The notes under the pieces: model-generated
What the model was told of the DNA's origin: nothing
Database searches by the model: none
What the model saw: the letters and a program-made list of their open reading frames with translations, nothing else
Program-made: the position numbers and the translations under genes
From: Undibacterium sp.
Lineage (GTDB): Bacteria; Pseudomonadota; Gammaproteobacteria; Burkholderiales; Burkholderiaceae_D
Reading direction: 5' to 3'
Assembly (NCBI RefSeq): GCF_030651495.1
Contig: NZ_JAUSFI010000130.1
Span: 1 to 32,083, forward strand
Length of the DNA stretch: 32,083 nucleotides
In this document: piece after piece, positions 16,727-23,967 of the stretch
How the letters are laid out: each line of letters starts with the position of its first letter
How positions within the stretch are numbered: position 1 is the stretch's first letter

Positions 16727-17816
16727 GAAAAAAGTAGTGATAGGCATGTCAGGCGGGGTCGATTCTTCGGTTTCTGCGTGGCTACTGAAGGAACAAGGAT
16801 ATGAAGTCATCGGCCTGTTCATGAAAAATTGGGAAGATGACGACGATTCTGAATATTGCTCGACCAGAGAAGACTGGATCGATGCCGTCAGCGTGGCCGA
16901 TGTGGTGGGTGTGGATATTGAAGCAGTCAATTTTGCGGCCGAATATAAAGATCGCGTGTTTGCTGAATTTTTGCGCGAATATCAAGCCGGACGCACACCC
17001 AACCCCGATGTACTGTGCAACGCCGAGATCAAATTCAAGGCCTTTCTTGATCATGCCATGAAACTCGGGGCAGATTACATCGCCACTGGCCACTATGCGC
17101 GCGTGCGCGAGTTGAATGGCGAGTTTCAACTAATGAAGGCACTCGATGCCAGCAAAGACCAGAGCTATTTTTTGCACCGGCTGAATCAAAAACAGCTCGC
17201 TAATACCTTGTTCCCGCTGGGCGAAATCCAGAAAACCGAAGTGCGCAAGATCGCCGAGCAATTGCAATTGCCGAATGCCAAGAAAAAAGATTCAACCGGC
17301 ATCTGCTTCATCGGCGAGCGCCCTTTCCGTGACTTTTTGAATCGCTACCTGTCGTATCAGCCGGGCGATATGAAAACGCCGGAAGGAGTGGTGGTCGGCC
17401 AGCATGTAGGATTAAGCTTTTACACCCTGGGTCAGCGCAAGGGCATCGGTATCGGCGGCATCAAGGCGTTGCAAAATGCCGACGGCAATAGCGACGCCTG
17501 GTATGCAGCGAAGAAGGATGTGGCAACAAACACGCTGTATGTAGTGCAAGGTCACGATCATCCGTGGTTACTGTCCACCTCACTGGAAGCGGCGCAAGTA
17601 AGCTGGGTCGCTGGGCACGCACCATCGATCGCCAACCTATCGGCCAAAACCCGTTACCGCCAACCCGACATGGCCTGTCGTTTTACCGGTGACAGCGAGC
17701 ATTTTCAGCTCACTTTTGACCAGGCGCAATGGGCAGTCACGCCGGGGCAATCGGCCGTTTTATATGATGGCGATGTGTGTCTGGGCGGCGGCATTATCAA
17801 CGCATCGCAACCCTAA
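16719..17816 (+). CDS. mnmA: tRNA-specific 2-thiouridylase MnmA
   Basis: 365 residues. Installs the 2-thio group on U34 of tRNA-Lys, -Glu and -Gln using ATP and a persulfide relayed from IscS via TusE. The PP-loop is [12 protein letters not shown] (9-20); the catalytic cysteines are C100 (NPDVLCN) and C196 ([10 protein letters not shown]), matching the E. coli pair C102/C199. The C-terminal half is the tRNA-binding beta barrel. The start sits inside the end of the NudJ-like gene with GAGGCG upstream, so translation is coupled. Confidence 0.98.
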   Translation: MAKKKVVIGMSGGVDSSVSAWLLKEQGYEVIGLFMKNWEDDDDSEYCSTREDWIDAVSVADVVGVDIEAVNFAAEYKDRVFAEFLREYQAGRTPNPDVLCNAEIKFKAFLDHAMKLGADYIATGHYARVRELNGEFQLMKALDASKDQSYFLHRLNQKQLANTLFPLGEIQKTEVRKIAEQLQLPNAKKKDSTGICFIGERPFRDFLNRYLSYQPGDMKTPEGVVVGQHVGLSFYTLGQRKGIGIGGIKALQNADGNSDAWYAAKKDVATNTLYVVQGHDHPWLLSTSLEAAQVSWVAGHAPSIANLSAKTRYRQPDMACRFTGDSEHFQLTFDQAQWAVTPGQSAVLYDGDVCLGGGIINASQP

Positions 17817-17827
17817 ACACCCGCTAA

Positions 17828-17876
17828 GTTAAAGCGTTTGCTCCCGCCGCGCAAAATTCTGCGCGGCTATTTTAAC
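17828..17876 (+). terminator. Probable terminator after mnmA
   Basis: GCCGCGCA (17846-17853) pairs with TGCGCGGC (17860-17867), followed by TATTTT. An outer GTTAAA/TTTAAC pair (17828-17833 with 17871-17876) could extend the structure. The T-run is interrupted, so efficiency is uncertain. Confidence 0.65.
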
Positions 17877-17886
17877 GACAGGGGAA

Positions 17887-17971
17887 ATATACTCCTCTAT
17901 TTCCACCCTTAAAATGTGCGGTACGCGCATACTAGACGTGCACCTTAAAAATATACCCTAGGGGAGTATAA
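17887..17971 (+). repeat. 85-bp terminal-inverted-repeat element, copy 2
   Basis: Left arm ATATACTCCTC, right arm GGGGAGTATAA, 63 bases between, total 85 as in copies 1 and 3. Same orientation as copy 1: GCGCATA and AAAAATATAC occupy identical internal positions, and about 50 of 85 positions agree by hand alignment without gaps. The two arms pair at 9 of 11 positions plus one possible G-T. Located between the mnmA terminator and the RpiR regulator. Confidence 0.8.
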
Positions 17972-18242
17972 TAAAATTCATGCATTCTGCCTTGCCAAAC
18001 TTGAATAAGCCAGACTGAACAGCTAAATCTGCCGAGTAAATTCAGAATAAAATTTACCCTATTTTGTTTAATCTGATGAAACTCTTGCATTATCGGAACA
18101 ATGTCGCATTTTCAGCACCAGATACGCTGCATTCAGCAAAAATAATCAAGCCAGCTCGATTTGACTCACTTCATTTCTTTACAATTCAAATAGATGAAAT
18201 TATATTTACATTTCCCCTTCATTAACACGATGCCCGCCCATT

Positions 18243-19193
18243 ATGAATCGACCTGAAACCCACGCAACCGGCGGCACGGTCAATGCCCGCATAGGCAAAG
18301 TCTATATGAAGCTATCCAAGGCACATAGAAAGACCGCAGACTATGTGCTATCGAATGCCTTTCGCTCCGCCACCATGTCGATTGATGAGTTGGCCAATGC
18401 CGTAGGCATTTCGATCGCCACCGCCAATCGCTTCGCCAGAGCACTTGGGTTTGACGGCTATCCGCAGTTTCGTGCGGAACTGGTGTGCGGCTTTGAAGCC
18501 ATGCTGGCACCGATCGATAATCTGCGTACCGAAGTACAAAGACCCGCGACCAGCACTGAAATCATCGCCAACTCGCTGAGTGAAGATCTGAGCAACCTTG
18601 AAGCCACTCGCCGCGGACTGTCACCGGACTTATGTCAGCAAGCGGTCAGAATGATTTTAAATGCCGAGCGCATCTATATCATCGGCTATGGTGCCAGCGC
18701 CTTCTTAGGTGGCCTGATGGCACACGGTTTAGACCCTTTTTGCGACACCGTACTATGCTCCATAGGTTCAGGCGGCCCCTCCCATGTCGCCAGACAATTA
18801 TTTAAATACACTGCTCGCGATTTAGTGATCGGGATTTCTTTCCCGCGCTATGCTGATGATGTCGTCACGATGTTACGCCAGGTGCAGGAAAAAGGCGTTC
18901 CGGTACTGGCGCTGACAGATGCGCCCAGCTCACCGCTGGCATCGCACGCGAATATCACCTTGTATGCACAAACCCAGCGTCAGTTTTCGCCGAATTCAGA
19001 AGGCGCGGCATTGTGCCTGATCGAGGCGATCTGCAGCGCGGTGGCGCATCAAGCCAAATCCCCGGTACATGCGGCCTCTGAAATGACCAAATTCATGCTG
19101 CCTTGGATGTATCAGGATAGCGGCCACACGACACGCAAACCTGCCGCGTCGATTTCTGCAAAACCAGCCACCGCTAAAAAAGCAAAAAAATAA
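18243..19193 (+). CDS. RpiR-family transcriptional regulator (HTH + SIS)
   Basis: 316 residues. An N-terminal RpiR helix-turn-helix (about 20-95: SKAHRKTADYVL, then MSIDELANAVGISIATANRFARALGF) and a C-terminal SIS sugar-phosphate-binding domain (about 135-265: AERIYIIGYGASAF, DLVIGISFPRYADDVV, VPVLALTDAPSSPLA). Members usually control sugar, amino-sugar or central carbon catabolism, with phosphosugars as effectors. No sugar genes are adjacent, so the target is elsewhere or unknown. The last 20 residues are a basic Ala/Lys/Pro tail (KPATAKKAKK) unusual for the family. No strong ribosome site precedes the ATG. Confidence 0.9.
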   Translation: MNRPETHATGGTVNARIGKVYMKLSKAHRKTADYVLSNAFRSATMSIDELANAVGISIATANRFARALGFDGYPQFRAELVCGFEAMLAPIDNLRTEVQRPATSTEIIANSLSEDLSNLEATRRGLSPDLCQQAVRMILNAERIYIIGYGASAFLGGLMAHGLDPFCDTVLCSIGSGGPSHVARQLFKYTARDLVIGISFPRYADDVVTMLRQVQEKGVPVLALTDAPSSPLASHANITLYAQTQRQFSPNSEGAALCLIEAICSAVAHQAKSPVHAASEMTKFMLPWMYQDSGHTTRKPAASISAKPATAKKAKK

Positions 19194-19229
19194 TAAAGGG
19201 TGCCCTGGCATCACCAGGCACCCTTTATT
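19192..19229. terminator. Bidirectional terminator between the RpiR regulator and ahpD
   Basis: AATAAAGGGTGCC pairs with GGCACCCTTTATT (19217-19229), with an inner TGG/CCA and a short loop. The stem overlaps the regulator's stop codon and serves both convergent genes. Confidence 0.8.
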
Positions 19230-19247
19230 CATTACTTCAAGGCAAAC

Positions 19248-19766
19248 TTACTCTGCAGCGATCACTTGCGCCGCCGCATTAATCACTGCCGCGATGCGCC
19301 CCACATCGCGCAACTGCACTGCGGACATACCTTCTTTTTTCAGCAGTTCAAAATGTGATTTCACACAAAAATGACACTTGCCGACGATGGAAGCAGACAA
19401 GGCGTACATTTCAAAACGACGCTTATCGACACCACCATTGGTAGCATAGGCATTCATGCGCAATTGGGCGGCTTGCGTTTTCAGGTCAGCATCGTCCGCC
19501 ATCTCGACAAACGGATACCAGATGTTATTCATCCCCATCAACGCCGATGCGGTCAGCGCCGCAGTCATTTCATCTGCGGGCAGTGCGCCACTGGCTTTGA
19601 TGATGTCGATGATGACCTTACTCTTGGCTGCAAATGCCGCTGCCAGCGCCACACCAACGGCGTCACTCCCTTCCAGGCTAGAGCGCGCAATCGTACCGTC
19701 AATATTTAAACGGATATCCTTGGCATAGTCTGGAATCAAATTTTTAATTAAATTCAAGAATTCCAT
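19248..19766 (-). CDS. ahpD: Alkylhydroperoxidase AhpD
   Basis: 172 residues, carboxymuconolactone-decarboxylase fold. The redox pair C131-H-F-C134 with H138 corresponds to the catalytic Cys130-Cys133-His137 of mycobacterial AhpD, which reduces AhpC using lipoamide. Helical throughout, no signal peptide, cytoplasmic. AGGAGA precedes the ATG. It follows ahpC in the same direction across a 64-base gap that contains a terminator-like hairpin, so its expression may be lower than that of ahpC. Confidence 0.95.
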   Translation of the reverse strand: MEFLNLIKNLIPDYAKDIRLNIDGTIARSSLEGSDAVGVALAAAFAAKSKVIIDIIKASGALPADEMTAALTASALMGMNNIWYPFVEMADDADLKTQAAQLRMNAYATNGGVDKRRFEMYALSASIVGKCHFCVKSHFELLKKEGMSAVQLRDVGRIAAVINAAAQVIAAE

Positions 19767-19790
19767 AGTAATCTCCTATCGTTAAGTGAT

Positions 19791-19814
19791 TTTAAAACCC
19801 GCCGAAGCGGGTTT
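19791..19814 (-). terminator. Hairpin between ahpC and ahpD (partial terminator)
   Basis: On the minus strand AAACCCGC-TTCG-GCGGGTTT forms an 8-bp stem capped by a UUCG tetraloop and runs into TTTAAAATC. The loop is very stable and the tail weakly T-rich, suggesting partial termination or mRNA protection between the two genes. Confidence 0.65.
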
Positions 19815-19830
19815 ATGATGCGACGACTTA

Positions 19831-20379
19831 TTACAGAGTTTCGCCACCGACGCTACGATTACATGGGCACAATTCGTCTGTTTGCAGACCATCCAGAATA
19901 CGCAGGATTTCTGTCGGGTTACGGCCAACGTTCAGGTTATTGACAGAAACGTGCTGAATGACATTGTCTGGATCAACAATGAAAGTCGCGCGCAAAGCCA
20001 CACCGGCGTTGACGTCACGTACGCCCAGCATGTCAACCAAAGAACCGGTCGCATCACCAAAAGAATAGTGATTCAATTTATCCAGATCTTTATGCTCACG
20101 GCGCCATGCCAATTTGCAGAATTCATTATCAGTAGAACCGCCCATCAATACCGCATCGCGGTCAGCGAAATCTTGATTCAATTTAGCGAATTCAACGATT
20201 TCGGTTGGGCAAACAAAAGTAAAATCTTTTGGGTAAAAATAGATGATTTTCCATTTACCAGGAAATGACGCTTCCGTGATGTCTTCAAATGCAGATACGC
20301 CATTTTCTTCGTGGTTATTAAAGCCTGGCTTAGCGGCGGCAACTTTAAATGCGTCGAGTTTTTGACCTACAGTTTTCAT
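19831..20379 (-). CDS. ahpC: Alkyl hydroperoxide reductase AhpC (peroxiredoxin)
   Basis: 182 residues. Two-cysteine peroxiredoxin that reduces H2O2, organic peroxides and peroxynitrite. Peroxidatic C57 lies in FTFVCPTE; C171 and C173 (ELCPCNRS) supply the resolving thiols, the arrangement of mycobacterial-type AhpC that works with AhpD rather than AhpF. That fits the ahpD gene next to it and the absence of ahpF. AGGAGA gives a good start. An OxyR-like site lies 84 bases upstream. Confidence 0.96.
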   Translation of the reverse strand: MKTVGQKLDAFKVAAAKPGFNNHEENGVSAFEDITEASFPGKWKIIYFYPKDFTFVCPTEIVEFAKLNQDFADRDAVLMGGSTDNEFCKLAWRREHKDLDKLNHYSFGDATGSLVDMLGVRDVNAGVALRATFIVDPDNVIQHVSVNNLNVGRNPTEILRILDGLQTDELCPCNRSVGGETL

Positions 20380-20433
20380 TAAATTCTCCTGATGGTGTGG
20401 ATAAAAGTGAACGGAAAGTTCACAACATGGATA

Positions 20434-20463
20434 AGCATATCACTATGAATTTTAAATATCCAA
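20434..20463 (-). promoter_or_regulatory. Probable ahpC promoter
   Basis: On the minus strand TTGGAT (20458-20463) and TATGCT (20434-20439) are 18 bases apart, and the -10 has the extended TGN motif. The -35 abuts the end of the OxyR-like site, as expected for an OxyR-activated class of promoter. Confidence 0.5.
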
Positions 20464-20499
20464 TAGATTTTAACTACTATACAATTAGTGAAAAAATAT
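20463..20499. promoter_or_regulatory. OxyR-like binding site upstream of ahpC
   Basis: ATAG, CTAC, TTAG and ATAT occur at exact 7-base spacings, matching 13 of 16 positions of the OxyR consensus ATAG-N7-CTAT-N7-ATAG-N7-CTAT. The site begins about 84 bases from the ahpC start and touches the predicted -35. OxyR control of ahpC is well known in proteobacteria; oxyR itself is not in the window. Confidence 0.65.
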
Positions 20500-20592
20500 T
20501 CTTCTCATGATAATCCACATTATCCTCCCTTTGTATTTACATACTATTGTCCGCCTTCTTCAGCAAATCAAGGTTTTAAACGGCGTCACGGT

Positions 20593-20598
20593 TATAAT
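20593..20598 (+). promoter_or_regulatory. -10 element of psd
   Basis: A perfect TATAAT lies 30 bases before the GTG start of psd. No clear -35 sits 16-18 bases upstream, so only the -10 is proposed. Confidence 0.4.
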
Positions 20599-20628
20599 CG
20601 CTGACCATTCTCACTGAGGTTCCTTATC

Positions 20629-21471
20629 GTGTCTGATCGTCTTGCCGTCCTGCCGCAGTATCTTCTGCCAAAACAAGCGCTTACCATCTTTGCTGGAAAA
20701 GTAGCGAATGCCAAAGCGGGTCGCGTCACCACCGGTTTAATCCGCTGGTTCGTTGGCAAATATCAAGTCAACATGGCAGAAGCCGCGGATCCCGATATCC
20801 ACAGTTACGACAGCTTCAATGCATTTTTTACCCGGGCGTTGCGCCCTGATGCCCGCCCGCTGGCTGCTGCGGCGTTAATTTGCCCGGTGGATGGTGCCGT
20901 CAGCCAGTTTGGTCCGATTGTTGAAGGACAAATTTTCCAGGCAAAAGGACATCGCTATTCCGCTACCGCATTGGTTGGTGGTGACAGCCAACTGGCTGCG
21001 CAGTACCATGATGGCAGCTTCGCCACGATCTACCTGAGTCCGCGTGACTACCACCGCATCCACATGCCTTGCGATGGTCGCCTGACCCGCATGATCTATG
21101 TGCCCGGGACTTTATTCTCTGTCAATCCGACTACCGCGCGTGGCGTACCTGGTGTATTCGCCCGCAATGAGCGCGTTGTTTGCGTATTCGAATCAGAAAA
21201 TGGCCCCTTCATCCTGACTCTGGTCGGCGCCACCATCGTCGGCAGCATGTCTACCGTGTGGCACGGCATGGTGAATCCTCCCCGAACAAAAGAAGTCCGC
21301 GTATGGTCTTATCTGGACCAAAACATCGTCTTGAAACAAGGCGAAGAAATGGGTCGCTTCTTGCTGGGCTCAACCGTGGTGATGTTATTCCCGAAAAATC
21401 CCCTTCAATTCAATCCGGCATGGATACCGACCAGCGCGGTGCGCATGGGCGAGATGATGGCGCGTCATTAG
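20629..21471 (+). CDS. psd: Phosphatidylserine decarboxylase proenzyme
   Basis: 280 residues, type I (E. coli-like). Converts phosphatidylserine to phosphatidylethanolamine at the inner membrane. Self-cleavage between G247 and S248 in LLGSTVV yields the pyruvoyl cofactor; the autocatalytic set is visible as D88 (CPVDGA) and the YHRIHMP loop (141-147). Translation starts at GTG, nine bases after GAGG. Single gene, divergent from ahpC; pssA is not nearby. Confidence 0.97.
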   Translation: MSDRLAVLPQYLLPKQALTIFAGKVANAKAGRVTTGLIRWFVGKYQVNMAEAADPDIHSYDSFNAFFTRALRPDARPLAAAALICPVDGAVSQFGPIVEGQIFQAKGHRYSATALVGGDSQLAAQYHDGSFATIYLSPRDYHRIHMPCDGRLTRMIYVPGTLFSVNPTTARGVPGVFARNERVVCVFESENGPFILTLVGATIVGSMSTVWHGMVNPPRTKEVRVWSYLDQNIVLKQGEEMGRFLLGSTVVMLFPKNPLQFNPAWIPTSAVRMGEMMARH

Positions 21472-21482
21472 CGCCGAGTGAT

Positions 21483-21503
21483 CTGCCAGAATTTATCTGG
21501 CAG
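21483..21503 (+). other. Stem-loop after psd
   Basis: CTGCCAGA and TCTGGCAG form a perfect 8-bp stem around ATTTA, starting 11 bases after the psd stop. No T-run follows, so it may be a message-protecting 3' hairpin or a weak terminator. Confidence 0.5.
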
Positions 21504-21556
21504 AAGTAAATGTTTCCTGCGGCAACACAGGACGCAACAGCTACAATAAATATGAG

Positions 21557-21581
21557 CGGGGCGGAATAATATTCCGCCCCG
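21557..21581. other. GC-rich 11-bp palindromic hairpin
   Basis: CGGGGCGGAAT pairs perfectly with ATTCCGCCCCG across a 3-base loop. It is not followed by T residues on either strand. It lies between psd and the hemP promoter and could be a rho-independent-like end for psd, a protein-binding dyad, or a solitary palindromic repeat. Confidence 0.55.
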
Positions 21582-21679
21582 ATTGCCTTTAGTCACCGAC
21601 GCAGATATGTGCATTACCTCCGCGATCCCCTGCGGAACGACACTCCCACTCCCTTACATCATTCAACATCAAAAAAATC

Positions 21680-21708
21680 TTGCAAATTCCCTGGGAATAC
21701 ACAATAAT
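21680..21708 (+). promoter_or_regulatory. hemP promoter
   Basis: TTGCAA (21680-21685) and AATAAT (21703-21708) are separated by 17 bases, about 40 bases before the hemP ATG. A Fur-like box follows immediately, covering the expected start of transcription. Confidence 0.6.
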
Positions 21709-21727
21709 CTTAATAAGAATTATTCTC
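21709..21727 (+). promoter_or_regulatory. Fur box upstream of hemP
   Basis: CTTAATAAGAATTATTCTC agrees with the 19-base Fur consensus at 13 positions and lies directly downstream of the -10, a position that would block initiation when iron is plentiful. It implies iron-repressed expression of hemP and perhaps the genes after it. Confidence 0.7.
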
Positions 21728-21747
21728 GTTTAGATTAAGGATTGAAA

Positions 21748-21948
21748 ATGAGCCGACTTACTCAACCCGAACCGCCTGCAGCCCATCTAGCAGACCGGAG
21801 CCTTGCCCCGATTAATGCAAACAAACAAGTGCTGCGATTAAAAAGTGGTGACTTGATGCAGCAGATGCGCGAAGTGGAGATTGATCACGAAGGCCGAATT
21901 TATCGTTTGCGTGTAACACAGCTAAACAAACTTATTCTGACAGCGTGA
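21748..21948 (+). CDS. hemP: Hemin uptake protein HemP
   Basis: 66 residues from ATG 21748 (AAGGA upstream; a TTG two codons earlier is less likely). The C-terminal half carries the HemP domain (PF10636): LKSGDLM, REVEIDHEGRIYRLRVT and KLILTA. Small HemP proteins are linked genetically to haem and iron acquisition in beta- and gammaproteobacteria, and a regulatory role has been reported in Burkholderia; the mechanism here is not evident. It sits behind a Fur box. The haem receptor gene that often follows is missing. Confidence 0.92.
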   Translation: MSRLTQPEPPAAHLADRSLAPINANKQVLRLKSGDLMQQMREVEIDHEGRIYRLRVTQLNKLILTA

Positions 21949-22038
21949 ATAACCAATCGGCCCTTTTTCCCTATTTAAGCTAGCCACATCAACTAAGAAC
22001 GCCAAGCCAGCCCAACCGTTAACTTATTGGAGAGTGTG

Positions 22039-22356
22039 ATGCATAGCGAAAATTCTGAGTTTTTTGTATCAGGTAAGCAAGTTGCAAAACCAGAACTATT
22101 GGTCGCGGCAGTACTCCACCTGATGTCACATTACACGGTCAATGACACTCAGCATGGCGATGCAGGTTCTTGCATTAAATTGGCTTCGGTGATTGAGCGT
22201 CATCTGAAAATACTGGCAGATTTACCGGATCTGGCGCCGGTATTGCGCGCAACCTGCCAGCAGTTGTCTGAGCAATGGGCAAGTTTGGTGGAGCGCCGTT
22301 TGCCGCAGCAGACCAAGCTGAATCTACTGGCACGTTTAGTAACCGGTGCTCGTTAA
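22039..22356 (+). CDS. Uncharacterised small helical protein in the iron cluster
   Basis: 105 residues from ATG 22039, chosen for GGAGAG at good spacing (an in-frame TTG lies four codons earlier). I recognise no named family. It has no signal peptide or membrane segment and looks all-helical: AKPELLVAAVLHLMSHYTV, then IKLASVIERHLKILADLPDL and LRATCQQLSEQWASLVERRL. It has two cysteines (in GSCIK and ATCQQ). Codon use matches its neighbours, so it is a real gene. Position 28 bases before bfd and 90 after hemP suggests a part in the Fur-controlled iron response, possibly iron storage or release; that is inference. Confidence 0.8.
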   Translation: MHSENSEFFVSGKQVAKPELLVAAVLHLMSHYTVNDTQHGDAGSCIKLASVIERHLKILADLPDLAPVLRATCQQLSEQWASLVERRLPQQTKLNLLARLVTGAR

Positions 22357-22384
22357 GTCGATTTTATTTTGAAGAGAGAATCCC

Positions 22385-22624
22385 ATGATTGTCTGTGTTT
22401 GCAATAATGTTTCAGAAAAAAATATCCGCCATGCAGTCGAAGGCGGGATGACGACGGTATCAGAATTACGCGCCAACCTCGATGTGGGCACTTGCTGCGG
22501 AAAATGCGTCAGTTGCGCCAGGCAAGTATTGCGTGAGTGCATGGATAAAACTGTCGCCGCGAAAAAATCCCACGTCACTCACATTCAGCAAATCCATTTT
22601 CACGCTGATGCCATGGCGGTCTAG
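22385..22624 (+). CDS. bfd: Bacterioferritin-associated ferredoxin
   Basis: 79 residues. A [2Fe-2S] protein that binds bacterioferritin and supplies electrons to release stored iron. The ligands are C4 and C6 (MIVCVC) with C38 and C41 (CCGKCVSC region), the BFD-domain pattern. The C-terminal 20 residues are His-rich (HVTHIQQIHFHADA), longer than in E. coli Bfd (64 residues). Its client bfr is 0.8 kb downstream. The next gene, tonB, starts 9 bases after its stop. Confidence 0.92.
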   Translation: MIVCVCNNVSEKNIRHAVEGGMTTVSELRANLDVGTCCGKCVSCARQVLRECMDKTVAAKKSHVTHIQQIHFHADAMAV

Positions 22625-22633
22625 GGAAATTCC

Positions 22634-23293
22634 ATGACTATGTACACCGCCACTCGGCAAGGACCGAGCGCACGCTATTTGCCGATGCTCGCTATCGTGC
22701 TGGCGCACCTGGCTTTTTTCTATGCTTTACAACATGGTTTAATGTCAAAAGCGCCGCCAATACCCGCAAAAGAAGTCATGATAAGCTTAATTCAGGCCGC
22801 AATATCAACACCGGAAATGGCAAAACCATCTCCGCCTGTCGCGAAACATCTGACACAAGTTCAAACAGCGAGTGCAGCAATTCCAGAACGGGTGAATAAC
22901 ACGGCCCTACAAGTTTCCGACAATGCCATTAGCGCTCCTGCAATACAACAACTTGCCGTCACGACTGCCAGTGACACCAGCCAGCCGAGCGCGGCAGCGC
23001 CCTCTTCCTTGCCAAAGGTGGTGACCGAGGTAGCGTACTTACAGGCGCCGCAAGCCGAGTATCCGCCGCTGGCCAGACGCATGGGAGAAGAAGGTAAAGT
23101 CACTTTGCGCGTCTTGGTGAATGAAAAAGGTCGCGCCGAAAAAGTCGAGATACAAAAATCGTCCGGCTTTAACCGGCTTGATGAGGCAGCACGGATTGCG
23201 CTCATGCGCGCCCTGTTCAAGCCCTATATCGAAGACGGCAAGCCGCTAATGATGCTGGCGACAGCGACCATCAGCTTCAACCTGAACGGCTAA
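22634..23293 (+). CDS. TonB-family energy transducer
   Basis: 219 residues. An N-terminal membrane anchor (about 17-33: MLAIVLAHLAFFYAL), a Pro/Ala-rich periplasmic spacer (about 50-135) and a C-terminal TonB domain (about 138-219: YPPLARRMGEEGKVTLRVLV, VEIQKSSGFNRLDEAA, then LFKPYIEDGKPL). It should couple the proton gradient to outer-membrane siderophore or haem receptors. ExbB and ExbD, which usually follow in hemP-type clusters of betaproteobacteria, are absent here, so it must use copies encoded elsewhere. It starts nine bases after bfd. Confidence 0.9.
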   Translation: MTMYTATRQGPSARYLPMLAIVLAHLAFFYALQHGLMSKAPPIPAKEVMISLIQAAISTPEMAKPSPPVAKHLTQVQTASAAIPERVNNTALQVSDNAISAPAIQQLAVTTASDTSQPSAAAPSSLPKVVTEVAYLQAPQAEYPPLARRMGEEGKVTLRVLVNEKGRAEKVEIQKSSGFNRLDEAARIALMRALFKPYIEDGKPLMMLATATISFNLNG

Positions 23294-23324
23294 CTCAGTC
23301 AGTCACTTAGTCAGTCAACACGCC

Positions 23325-23362
23325 TATGATTATTGTCATTCTTCTTCCGCCTGTACTATGAT
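23325..23362 (+). promoter_or_regulatory. bfr promoter overlapped by a Fur-like box
   Basis: TTGTCA (23333-23338) and TATGAT (23357-23362) are 18 bases apart. The 19 bases at 23325-23343 match the Fur consensus at about 12 positions and cover the -35. Whether Fur represses bfr here is uncertain, since bacterioferritin is usually induced by iron. Confidence 0.45.
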
Positions 23363-23423
23363 GATAAATCTACTTATCGTATTGACGCGATCTAAACCGC
23401 TCCATCTCATTTAAGAGGCTCCC

Positions 23424-23900
23424 ATGAAAGGCGATGCAAAAGTCATCAAATTGCTCAATGCGCAATTGACCAATGAACTCAGTGCAGTGAATCAATATTT
23501 TTTACATGCGCGCATGTATAAACATTGGGGGTTTGAAAAAATTGCCAAGAAAGAATACCAAGAATCTATCGGCGAAATGAAGCACGCTGATAAGCTGATT
23601 GATCGCATTCTGATGCTCGGCGGCCTCCCTAATCTGCAAGCGCTGCATAAACTGATGATAGGCGAAGACACGCCAGAGATGCTGCAATGCGATCTCAAAC
23701 TGGAAACCGCTGCGCAAAAGACCGTCAAGGAAGGGATTGCAACGGCGGAACTCTGCGCCGATTATGTCTCAAGAGATTTATTTCAAATGATTTTGGATGA
23801 CACCGAAGAACATATAGACTGGCTGGAAACGCAAATTGAATTAATCGAGAAGATAGGTTTGCAAAACTATTTACAGGCGCAGATGCTGGATGCCGGATAA
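23424..23900 (+). CDS. bfr: Bacterioferritin
   Basis: 158 residues, the exact family length. Forms a 24-subunit haem-containing iron-storage shell. Ferroxidase ligands E18, E51, H54, E94 and H130 are present, as is M52, the haem axial ligand. The position of the remaining canonical ligand, E127, is Thr (DDTEEH, 125-130), with glutamates at 128 and 129; the C-terminus GLQNYLQAQ is canonical. AAGAGG precedes the ATG. It has its own promoter, 130 bases from tonB, and a strong terminator. Confidence 0.95.
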   Translation: MKGDAKVIKLLNAQLTNELSAVNQYFLHARMYKHWGFEKIAKKEYQESIGEMKHADKLIDRILMLGGLPNLQALHKLMIGEDTPEMLQCDLKLETAAQKTVKEGIATAELCADYVSRDLFQMILDDTEEHIDWLETQIELIEKIGLQNYLQAQMLDAG

Positions 23901-23910
23901 AAAATTTTAG

Positions 23911-23958
23911 CCATAAAAAAGGAGGCCTGCATTTTACACAGGCCTCCTTTTTTTATGG
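23911..23958. terminator. Bidirectional terminator between bfr and gst
   Basis: GGAGGCCTG (23921-23929) pairs with CAGGCCTCC (23939-23947), and A6/T7 plus CCAT/ATGG extend the stem, giving about 19 pairs. It serves bfr (plus) and the glutathione transferase (minus). Confidence 0.93.
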
Positions 23959-23967
23959 CGAAGCACT

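Larger units (their letters stand above)
17817..18242. other. Intergenic region between mnmA and the RpiR regulator
   Basis: 426 bases. It holds the mnmA terminator, repeat copy 2, and then about 270 AT-rich bases leading to the regulator gene. TTGACT at 18162-18167 is a possible -35 but no good -10 follows at the right distance. No ORF or RNA gene is supported. Confidence 0.4.

Noticed and set aside
23294..23319. Short direct repeats of AGTCAGTCA after the TonB gene
   Set aside because: Only two 9-base units; too little to call a tandem repeat array or regulatory site.
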